A DNA stretch of 21,697 bases from CAIWXH01 sp964555675 (GTDB taxonomy: Bacteria > Chloroflexota > Chloroflexia > Chloroflexales > Chloroflexaceae): assembly GCA_964555675.1 (NCBI GenBank), contig CAZKTU010000098.1, forward strand, positions 1 through 21,697, in the 5' to 3' direction. The translations under genes and the position numbers were made by a program. The notes beneath the pieces were generated by a model, which was given only the letters and a program-made list of their open reading frames with translations, made no database searches and was not told the origin of the DNA. Below are positions 14,217 to 20,614 of this stretch, piece after piece (within the stretch, counting starts at the first letter, position 1; every line of letters begins with the position of its first letter).

Positions 14217-15542
14217 GTGGAGATCGCCCTCCTCGCCCTCGGCTCGCGCGGCGATGTCCAGCCGTTCATCGCCCTGGGCCTCGCCCTGCGCCGGGCCGGA
14301 CATACGGCTCGCCTGGTCGGCCTGGCCGACTACGCCGAGCTCGTGGCCGCGTACGGCCTGCCCTACAGCGCCGTGGTCGGCGCGGCGAGCGAGCTGATGG
14401 ACCGCGAACTGGTCTATGAGGCCCTCGACGCCGCCGGTAACCCCCTCGGCTTCGCCCGTCGCTTCCTCGCCCATATCGAGCCCCTCGTCACGCGGCTCTG
14501 CGCCGAGTGCCTGGAGGCCTGCCGCGGGGCCGAGGCCCTCGTCGCCTCTACCCTGGGCCTCTACCCGGGCCTGTTCGTCGCCGAGAAGCTCGGGCTGCCC
14601 CTCGTCCCGGCCCACTTTCACCCCCTGGGCTCCACGGCAGAGCTGCCCGACCTGTCGTTCGGCGCGCCGCCGCCCTGGCTGCCCCTCGCGGGTCTCTACA
14701 ACCGCGCGACCCACGAGTTGGCCGCCCACGGCCTCTGGCAACTCTTGCGCGGCCCCCTGAATCGCGCCAGGCGCGAGGCCCTCGGGCTGGCGCCCATCGG
14801 CGCCCCAGCCCTGTGGGCGCGAGTGCGCCGGCCCGCCCCGCTCACGCTGTACGGCTACAGCCCGCTCGTCGCCCCGCCCCCAGCCGACTGGCCGTCGAGC
14901 CGCGTAGTGACCGGCTACTGGGCGCTCGAGCGCCCCACAAACTGGGCGCCCCCCGCGGCGCTGGTACGCTTCCTGGAGGCCGGGCCGCCGCCCGTCTACA
15001 TCGGCTTCGGCAGCGTGCTGGCGGGCCGCGACCCCGGCGCGGTCACGGGGCTGCTGGTCGAGGCCCTCGGGCGCGCCGGGGTGCGCGGGCTGATCTACCG
15101 GGGCGCCTGGGGCGACCTTGCGGCCTCAGCCCTGCCCGACCATGTCCTCGCCATCGATGGGGCGCCTCATGACTGGCTCTTCAGCCGGGTGGCGGCGGTG
15201 GTCACCCACGGCGGCGCGGGGACTGTGGCCGCCGCCCTGCGGGCCGGGGCCCCGATCGTGAGTGTCCCCTTCTATGGCGACCAGCGCTTCTGGGCGCGGC
15301 GCGTCGCGGCCCTGGGGGCGGGGCAGCAGGCAATCCCGCGCCACGAGCTTTCGGCGGGCCGCCTGGCCGCCGCGATCGGGCGGGTCTGCGCCGACCAGAC
15401 GATGCGCAGGCGGGCGGGCGAGCTCGCCGCTGCCCTCGCCGCCGAAGATGGGGCCGCCCGGGCCGCCCAGGCCCTGACCGACACCTTTACCGCGCAGCCA
15501 CGGGCGCGCCGCGCGCTGCGACCAACCGGAGGACCACTGTGA
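14217..15542 (+). CDS. GT1/GT28-like glycosyltransferase (UGT/MGT fold)
   Basis: A 441-residue inverting glycosyltransferase of the GT-B fold, like sterol, macrolide or carotenoid glucosyltransferases. The N-terminus MEIALLALGSRGDVQPF is the hallmark of the sterol-3-glucosyltransferase-like group. The C-terminal nucleotide-sugar site reads VVTHGGAGTV (HGGAGT 331-336) and VPFYGDQ (350-356). The acceptor is probably a lipophilic hydroxyl group. GTG at 14217 is the start, since it is directly followed by the conserved N-terminus and there is no ATG in a better place. The stop TGA overlaps the GTG of the ketoacyl synthase gene (GTGA). It is chemically distinct from the two membrane-bound GT2-type enzymes further along. 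Confidence 0.92.
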   Translation: MEIALLALGSRGDVQPFIALGLALRRAGHTARLVGLADYAELVAAYGLPYSAVVGAASELMDRELVYEALDAAGNPLGFARRFLAHIEPLVTRLCAECLEACRGAEALVASTLGLYPGLFVAEKLGLPLVPAHFHPLGSTAELPDLSFGAPPPWLPLAGLYNRATHELAAHGLWQLLRGPLNRARREALGLAPIGAPALWARVRRPAPLTLYGYSPLVAPPPADWPSSRVVTGYWALERPTNWAPPAALVRFLEAGPPPVYIGFGSVLAGRDPGAVTGLLVEALGRAGVRGLIYRGAWGDLAASALPDHVLAIDGAPHDWLFSRVAAVVTHGGAGTVAAALRAGAPIVSVPFYGDQRFWARRVAALGAGQQAIPRHELSAGRLAAAIGRVCADQTMRRRAGELAAALAAEDGAARAAQALTDTFTAQPRARRALRPTGGPL

Positions 15543-16534
15543 TAACGCTGCCTGTCACCATCGCCGGGCTTGGCTCTTACCTGCCCGCCACCGTCGTCGC
15601 CAACCCCGAGCTGGAGGCGGCCCTCGGCGTGCCCAGGGGCTGGATCGAGCAGACCACCGGGGTGCGCGAGCGCCGCTATGTCGCCGACGAGACGAGCGTG
15701 AGCATGGCGGTCGCGGCGGCCCGGCGCGCCCTCGTCGCCGCGGGGCGCGAGGTGGGTGAGATCGACCTGATCATCGGGGCGTCGAGCGGCCCCCAGCAGA
15801 CCATCCCCTGCACCGCCGCCCTCGTCCAGCGGGCCCTCGGCGCGCCCGACGGGGGTAGCGCCTGCTTCGACGTCAACGCGACCTGTGTGAGCTTCCTGGT
15901 TGCCCTGCACAACGCCGCCCATCTGATCGCCGCGGGGGCCTACAACTGCGCCCTGATCTTCAGCAGCGAGATCGGCGCCTTCTCGCGCAACCCCGCCGAG
16001 CCGGAGGCCGCCGCCCTCTTCGGCGACGCGGCGGCCGCGGCGGTGCTCACCCGCAGCGCCCCGGGGACGCCGGGGGCCCTGCTGGGCGCGAAGTTCGTCA
16101 CCTACGGCAGCGGAGCCGACCTGACCACCATCCTCGGCGGCGGCTCGCTGCACCACCCGAACGACCCGGCGACGACGCCCGAGATGAACCGCTTCCACAT
16201 GCACGGCCCCGGCCTGCTGCGCCTGGCCGCGCGGACGCTCGGCCCGTTCCTCGAGGCCTTCTTCGCCGAGCTGGGCTGGTCGCGCGCGGAGCTCGACTTG
16301 CTGGTGCCGCACCAGGCCAGCCGTAACGGGCTCGGCCTGCTCACGGCGCGCCTGGGCTTCACGCCCGAGCAAGTGTACCTGAACCTGGCCGAGCGGGGCA
16401 ACTGCGTCGCCGCCTCGCTGCCCCTGGCCCTCGCCGAGGCCGCGGCCCAGGGCCGGGTCGCCCGCGGCGACCGCGTGATGCTGCTGGGCACCGGCGCCGG
16501 CATGACCATCGGGGCCCTGGCGCTGAGCTATTAG
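15539..16534 (+). CDS. 3-oxoacyl-ACP synthase III (FabH/OleA-like thiolase fold)
   Basis: A 331-residue condensing enzyme. The full KASIII triad is present: Cys116 in DVNATCVSF, His258 in VPHQAS, and Asn288 in ERGNCVAAS. WIEQTTGVRERR (35-46) and LLGTGAGMTIGAL (315-327) are family marks, and the length is that of FabH. It would join an acyl-thioester with malonyl-ACP or with a second acyl chain. Standing in a glycosyltransferase cluster rather than a fab operon, it is probably dedicated to a special lipid. The start GTG at 15539 has GGAGG at 7 bases and overlaps the previous stop. Which acyl donor it uses, and whether it makes a beta-keto acid or a ketone, cannot be read by eye. Confidence 0.94.
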   Translation: MITLPVTIAGLGSYLPATVVANPELEAALGVPRGWIEQTTGVRERRYVADETSVSMAVAAARRALVAAGREVGEIDLIIGASSGPQQTIPCTAALVQRALGAPDGGSACFDVNATCVSFLVALHNAAHLIAAGAYNCALIFSSEIGAFSRNPAEPEAAALFGDAAAAAVLTRSAPGTPGALLGAKFVTYGSGADLTTILGGGSLHHPNDPATTPEMNRFHMHGPGLLRLAARTLGPFLEAFFAELGWSRAELDLLVPHQASRNGLGLLTARLGFTPEQVYLNLAERGNCVAASLPLALAEAAAQGRVARGDRVMLLGTGAGMTIGALALSY

Positions 16535-16565
16535 TACGGCCCGTTGTTCTGTTCGCAAGGCGTCG

Positions 16566-16634
16566 GGACCAAGAAGGACCAAGGACGAACGTCTGGCTGC
16601 ATGCTCCCTTGGTCTTTCGTCCTTGGTCTTTCGT
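16566..16634. repeat. Inverted pair of short heptamer arrays forming a hairpin
   Basis: The left arm carries GACCAAG-type heptamers on the plus strand (16567-16589). The right arm carries the same family (GACGAAA GACCAAG GACGAAA GACCAAG) on the minus strand (about 16607-16634). GACCAAGGACGAA (16577-16589) and TTCGTCCTTGGTC (16616-16628) pair over 13 bp around a 26-base loop. This is the same heptamer family as at 1710-1814. It lies between the ketoacyl synthase stop and the next gene and may end or weaken transcription there. The whole gap 16535-16689 holds no other feature I can support. Confidence 0.75.
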
Positions 16635-16782
16635 CTCCGACTCCACGCGAGCTTCTGCTATGCAGTACTAGCGAGAAAGGCCGCTCCTAATCAAGCGCAC
16701 ATCACAACCCGTTTGGGCCGCTCGGCTGGCCTGGGCCGTCGCCCTGATCTACTGCCTGGATCGGCTGCTGCGGCTGCTGGCG

Positions 16783-17898
16783 GTGGCCGCCTTCTTTCGG
16801 CGCAGGCCGCCCGCGGCGCCCGCGCGCTGGCCCGCCGTCTCGCTGATCTGCCCGATCACCCGCTCGCCCAACGATCTGCGTAGCGCCCTGACCGCCCGGG
16901 CGCGGCTGGAGTATCCCGGTCGCCAGCAGTGTGTGCTGGTCTGCGACAGGGCCGACGCCGCCTCGCAGGCCGTCTGCCGCGAGCTGATGGAGGCGCACCC
17001 GGCCTGGCCCGCGACGCTGCTGCTGGTCGACCCCGACGTTGGCGCGGTGGCCTCGAAGATCGCCAAACAGCTGGCCGGGCTGGCCCGGGCGGATGGCGAA
17101 GTGCTCTGTTTCGTCGACGACGACGTGGCCCTGCGCCCAGACGGGCTGCGCACCCTGGTCGTCCACGCCGTCAGCCCGGGGGTAGGCGCAGCCTTTGGGC
17201 TGGCCTGCTACACCGCCTGGGGCACCCTGGCCGAGAGCCTGATGAGCGGCTTCGTCAACACCAGCGCCGTGCTCAGCTATGTGCCCGCCGTCTACCTGGT
17301 CGAGCCCTTCACGATCACCGGCCACTGCTTCGCGATGACCCGCGAGCGCTTCGAGGCCGTGGGCGGGCTGCTCGGGATGGGCGGGCGTTTCGACGACGAC
17401 CACGAGCTGGCCCGCAGGGTGCGCCGCCACGGCCTGCGGAATGTCCAGACGCCCATGATCTACGACGTCGACAACAGCCTCGCCAGCCTGGGCGAGTACC
17501 ACAACCAGATGCGGCGCTGGATGCTGATGCCGCGCCAAGGCATGCTGCCCGACCTGGGGGCGCGCGAGCGGCGGGCTCTGCTGCTGACCAGCGCCGGCCC
17601 GCTGCTGCCGCCGCTGCTGGCCCTGCTGGCCCTGCTGGCCCGCGGCCGGGCGACGCTCGCGGCCCTCGGCCTCGGCCTGGGGGCCTTCGGGGCGGCCTAC
17701 GCTCTGGTCGAGCGGGGCTGCCTGGGCCGCCCCATGCCCGTGGGCCGGCTGGCGCTGCTGCCGCTCCTGGCCTGTGGGACGCCGATACACGTCGCCCTGG
17801 CCGCCCTGGGCGACGAGACTGTGCGCTGGCGCGGCCAGCGCCTCCGCATCGAGCGCGGCGGGCGCTTCAGCGTGCTCGACGCCGAGGAGCAAGGATGA
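16783..17898 (+). CDS. Ceramide-glucosyltransferase-like membrane glycosyltransferase (GT21/GT2), first of two
   Basis: A processive-type GT-A glycosyltransferase anchored in the membrane. The GTG at 16783 gives 371 residues. Motifs: VSLICPITRSPN, the metal/nucleotide site CFVDDDVAL (109-117), TITGHCFAMTRERFEAVGG, GRFDDDHELARRV (acceptor Asp region), and QMRRW, the GT21 (Q/R)xxRW signature. Hydrophobic segments follow (LLLTSAGPLLPPLLALLALLA and more), then VRWRGQRLRIERGG at the end. The frame is open upstream to 16672 and encodes a hydrophobic stretch (LAWAVALIYCLDRLLRLL) matching the N-terminal helix of the next gene, so the real start is probably upstream, although no ATG, GTG or TTG occurs there. 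Its TGA overlaps the next ATG. Likely role: sugar transfer to a lipid acceptor. Confidence 0.85.
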   Translation: MAAFFRRRPPAAPARWPAVSLICPITRSPNDLRSALTARARLEYPGRQQCVLVCDRADAASQAVCRELMEAHPAWPATLLLVDPDVGAVASKIAKQLAGLARADGEVLCFVDDDVALRPDGLRTLVVHAVSPGVGAAFGLACYTAWGTLAESLMSGFVNTSAVLSYVPAVYLVEPFTITGHCFAMTRERFEAVGGLLGMGGRFDDDHELARRVRRHGLRNVQTPMIYDVDNSLASLGEYHNQMRRWMLMPRQGMLPDLGARERRALLLTSAGPLLPPLLALLALLARGRATLAALGLGLGAFGAAYALVERGCLGRPMPVGRLALLPLLACGTPIHVALAALGDETVRWRGQRLRIERGGRFSVLDAEEQG

Positions 17899-19076
17899 GC
17901 GCCTGGCTCTGGCGCCTGCTGGCCGCCCTGCTGCTCGCCGAGCGGCTGCTCAAGCACCTGGCGGTGGTGCGCTTCTTCCGCCGCCCGCCGCTGCGGGCCA
18001 CCCGCCCGCTCGGCCTGGTGAGTATCATGCAGCCCATCCTCAGCGGCGACCCGGCCCTGTCCGACTGCCTCGAGCGCACCCTGACGGCCCGCTCGGGCTA
18101 CAGCCGCGAGTTCATCTGGCTGATCGACGCCGACGACGGCGAGGCCCGGCGGGTCTGCGACGCCCTTGTGGCGCGCCACCCGGGCATGGCGATCAGGGTG
18201 GTCGCGCTGCCGCCGCCGGCGCCCGCCCACAACCCCAAGCTGGTCAAGCTGATCGCCGGGGCCGCCCTGGCCCGGGGCGAGGTGATCTGCGTGCTCGACG
18301 ACGACACCATGCTGCCCGACGACGGGCTCGAGCAGTGCCTGCCCCATCTGGAGCTGCCGGGGGTCGGCCTGGCCTTCGGCCTGCCCTACTACACCAGCTT
18401 CGACAACCTCTGGTCGAGCCTGGTGGCCTGCTTCGTCAATAGCAGCAGCCTGATGACCTATATACCCTTCGCGAGCCTGCGCGACCCGGTGACGATCAAC
18501 GGCATGTTCTACGCGCTGCGGCGCGAGACTCTGGCGGCGGTCGGCGGCTTCGCGGGCCTCGAGCGGGTGGTCGCCGACGATTTCGCCGTGGCCGACCGGC
18601 TGCGCGGCGCCGGCTACCGCCTGGCCCAGACGCCCCTGCGTCACCCCATCCGCACGACGGTGCGCGGGCCGCGCCACTACGCCGGCCTGATGCAGCGCTG
18701 GCTGATCTTCCCGCGCGAGTCGCTGATGCGCCACCTGGCCCCCGCCGAGCTAGCCGCCGTCTACGCCCTGGTCGCCGCCCCGGTCTGCTTCCCCTGGCTC
18801 GCCGTGGCCCCGCTGCTCTGGCGCGCGCCGGGGGCGCGGCGCTTCGCCCTGGGCTACCTGGCGCTCAGCTTCGCGATCTTCGCCCAGCACAACCGGGCTT
18901 ATCTGCGCGGGGCGACCCCCTGGCGGCGCGCCTGGCTGGTACCTCTGGTGCAGCTCGCCCTGCCCGCGCAGATGCTGGCGGCCCTGCTCGCGCCGCGGCG
19001 GATCGTCTGGCGCGGCCATGTCTTGCAGATCGAGCGCGGCGGCAACTTGCGCCTGCTGCGGCGGCGCGACCAGTGA
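17895..19076 (+). CDS. Ceramide-glucosyltransferase-like membrane glycosyltransferase (GT21/GT2), second of two
   Basis: A 393-residue paralogue of the preceding enzyme. An N-terminal membrane helix (about 3-27) is followed by LVSIMQPILSGDP, a WLIDADDG segment (76-82), HNPKLVKLI, the VLDDDTM metal site (133-139), TINGMFYALRR (200-210), VVADDFAVADRL (225-236, acceptor Asp), and LMQRWLIFPRES, where the GT21 motif (Q/R)xxRW reads LMQRW. C-terminal membrane helices (about 285-310, 316-335, 345-366) and the tail VWRGHVLQIERGG match its partner. The HNPK segment is characteristic of ceramide-type transferases. ATG at 17895 overlaps the previous TGA, and its own TGA overlaps the GTG of the hydrolase gene, so the three are coupled. 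Longer frames running back into the previous gene are spurious. Confidence 0.92.
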   Translation: MSAWLWRLLAALLLAERLLKHLAVVRFFRRPPLRATRPLGLVSIMQPILSGDPALSDCLERTLTARSGYSREFIWLIDADDGEARRVCDALVARHPGMAIRVVALPPPAPAHNPKLVKLIAGAALARGEVICVLDDDTMLPDDGLEQCLPHLELPGVGLAFGLPYYTSFDNLWSSLVACFVNSSSLMTYIPFASLRDPVTINGMFYALRRETLAAVGGFAGLERVVADDFAVADRLRGAGYRLAQTPLRHPIRTTVRGPRHYAGLMQRWLIFPRESLMRHLAPAELAAVYALVAAPVCFPWLAVAPLLWRAPGARRFALGYLALSFAIFAQHNRAYLRGATPWRRAWLVPLVQLALPAQMLAALLAPRRIVWRGHVLQIERGGNLRLLRRRDQ

Positions 19077-19915
19077 GCCTATCCGCGGCCTACGCGGCCT
19101 TCCTGGCCGCCCATCCCCCGCGTCGCCTGGCGATCGCCGGCTCGGCGTGGGAGCTGATCGAGGCGGGGCAGGGGCCGGCGGTGCTGCTGCTGCCGGGGGG
19201 CTTCGGGGTGGCGGCGACTTCGTTCCAGTACCTGAGCGCCCTCGGCCGCGACCACCGGGTGCTGGCCGTGACCTACCCGCCGCTGCTCGCCCGGATCGAG
19301 GAGTTGGCCGACGGCGCGGCCGAACTGCTGCGGCGGTGCGGGGTCGAGCGGGCCCACGTGGTGGGCGGCTCGGCGAGCGGCGCCGTGGCCCAGGTGCTGG
19401 TGCGGCGTCACCCCGGGCTGGTCGCCACGCTGATCCTGGCCCAGACCGGCCCGCCGCGGCCCCGGCGTGCACCCCTGGCGCGGGCCTGCGCGGCGCTGTG
19501 CGCGGCGGCGCCGGCGGCCCTCACCCTGGCTCTGCTGCGGGCTGCGGTGCTTGGCTTTCTGCCGGGGCGCGACCCCGACCAGGCCTTCTGGCGCGGGCAC
19601 TTCGCCGGGGTGGTCGCCGCCCAGAGCCGGGCCGGGCTGGCGGCGCGCTTTCTCGCCCTGGCCGACTATGATCGGCACTATAGCTTTCGGCCCGGCGACC
19701 TCGTGGGGTGGCCGGGCCGGGTGGCGATCATCGAAGCGGCGCACGACGGCTTTCTGCCCGCCGCAGACCGGGCCGCGCTGCGGGCGCTCTACCCTGGGGC
19801 CGACGTATGCCTGCTGCCCGAGGGCCGCCACGCCGACAGCGTCACCGACCCCGGCCCGCAACTCGCCGCCATCAGGGCAGCGCTGCGAAAGCCCTATGGC
19901 TACCCGTCAGAGTAG
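19073..19915 (+). CDS. Alpha/beta hydrolase
   Basis: A 280-residue alpha/beta-hydrolase-fold protein. The core reads WELIEAGQGPAVLLLPGG (oxyanion region), HVVGGSASGA (nucleophile Ser100, with Ser in place of the last Gly of GxSxG), EAAHDGFLP (Asp225) and PEGRHADS (His253). The triad is thus complete with a Ser nucleophile. This sets it apart from OleB of olefin synthesis, which is haloalkane-dehalogenase-like with Asp. A helical cap lies at about 125-200. It starts with GTG at 19073, overlapping the stop of the glycosyltransferase, and ends the seven-gene cluster. Its last 9 bases overlap the end of the convergent membrane-protein gene. An acyl-ester or thioester hydrolase or acyltransferase role in the same pathway is inference. 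Confidence 0.9.
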   Translation: MSLSAAYAAFLAAHPPRRLAIAGSAWELIEAGQGPAVLLLPGGFGVAATSFQYLSALGRDHRVLAVTYPPLLARIEELADGAAELLRRCGVERAHVVGGSASGAVAQVLVRRHPGLVATLILAQTGPPRPRRAPLARACAALCAAAPAALTLALLRAAVLGFLPGRDPDQAFWRGHFAGVVAAQSRAGLAARFLALADYDRHYSFRPGDLVGWPGRVAIIEAAHDGFLPAADRAALRALYPGADVCLLPEGRHADSVTDPGPQLAAIRAALRKPYGYPSE

Positions 19916-20599
19916 CTCGATGGCTTCAGGAGAGGCGCGGGGAGGCTCGGCCTCCCCGAAAACACTCCACAGCTTGCCCGGGATCAGGGCGAGCAGCAGG
20001 GTCACGACCAGCAGGTTGCTGACCAGGAGCACGACGCTCATCACGCCGAGGGCGCGCAGGTGGACCAGGAAGGTCTCATACTCCATTAGGGCTACGGCGC
20101 TGGTGGCCGAGGCGCCGCGCAGGTTGCAGTAGAGGAAGTAGGCCGGCGAGGTCTCGGCGCCGGGGCCGAGCAGCCCGTCGGCCCCGAGCTGGCTGGGGAC
20201 CACGCCGTGGATCGCCTCGAGGTGGCGGGTCTGGAACTGGTAGTCGCTGTACGAGCTGAGGGCGGCTTCGGCGATGCCGAGGGCCCCCGTTACGGTTGCG
20301 ACCAGCAGAGCCGCCACGGCGAAGCGGAGCAGCCCGCGCCGGCTGCGCGCAATCACGCGATGGGCGAGGAGCAGGCCCAGGGCGACGGCGAGGACGAACA
20401 GGGGCAGCATCAGGGTGGCGTCGCGCAGATAGCGCACGAAGGGCTGTTCGGCCCGCTCGATCGCCCCGATGGCCCCCTGGAGCGCCGTCAGCCAGAAGCC
20501 GTCCAGGTAGGCGAGCACAATGGCGAGGAGGCCCACGGTCGTCCAGCGCAAGGGCAGCCGGCGGCCGGGGGTGACAGGGCGGTTGATCGCGATAGCCAT
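19907..20599 (-). CDS. Four-helix integral membrane protein, unknown function
   Basis: A 230-residue membrane protein of no family I recognise. Hydrophobic helices lie at about 20-46, 61-84, 90-114 and 183-206. A roughly 70-residue outer or inner loop between helices 3 and 4 contains SSYSDYQFQTRHLEAIHG and AYFLYCNLRGASATSA. It follows the multicopper oxidase by 15 bases on the same strand, so the two are probably co-transcribed and the protein may assist or anchor the oxidase (inference). The C-terminal tail after residue 213 (FGEAEPPRASPE) is encoded by a REP-like palindrome, and the stop lies inside the end of the convergent hydrolase gene. This suggests the original stop was replaced when the repeat arrived. 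The ribosome site (GAGATA) is weak. Confidence 0.75.
   Translation of the reverse strand: MAIAINRPVTPGRRLPLRWTTVGLLAIVLAYLDGFWLTALQGAIGAIERAEQPFVRYLRDATLMLPLFVLAVALGLLLAHRVIARSRRGLLRFAVAALLVATVTGALGIAEAALSSYSDYQFQTRHLEAIHGVVPSQLGADGLLGPGAETSPAYFLYCNLRGASATSAVALMEYETFLVHLRALGVMSVVLLVSNLLVVTLLLALIPGKLWSVFGEAEPPRASPEAIELL
19924..19960 (-). repeat. REP-like hairpin repeat inside the membrane-protein gene
   Basis: On the minus strand this begins TTCGGGGAGGC and carries the same 9-bp stem CGGGGAGGC/GCCTCCCCG (19950-19958 with 19938-19946) and 3-base loop (CGA) as the two units at 5261-5354. The CGCCTCTCCTGAAG tail also matches theirs with few changes. It encodes the last residues of the membrane protein, so here the palindrome is read as protein. 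Confidence 0.82.
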
Positions 20600-20614
20600 A
20601 GTAGTATCTCAATG

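Noticed and set aside
16929..17894. Fusion of the second GT21 gene with an upstream 322-codon extension
   Set aside because: The extension is an out-of-frame reading of the first GT21 gene with biased Arg/Pro/Gly content; ATG at 17895 starts a proper membrane helix.
12384..19915. Complete OleABCD olefin pathway
   Set aside because: A KASIII and an OleD-like SDR are present, but there is no OleC-type AMP ligase and the alpha/beta hydrolase uses a Ser nucleophile, unlike OleB.
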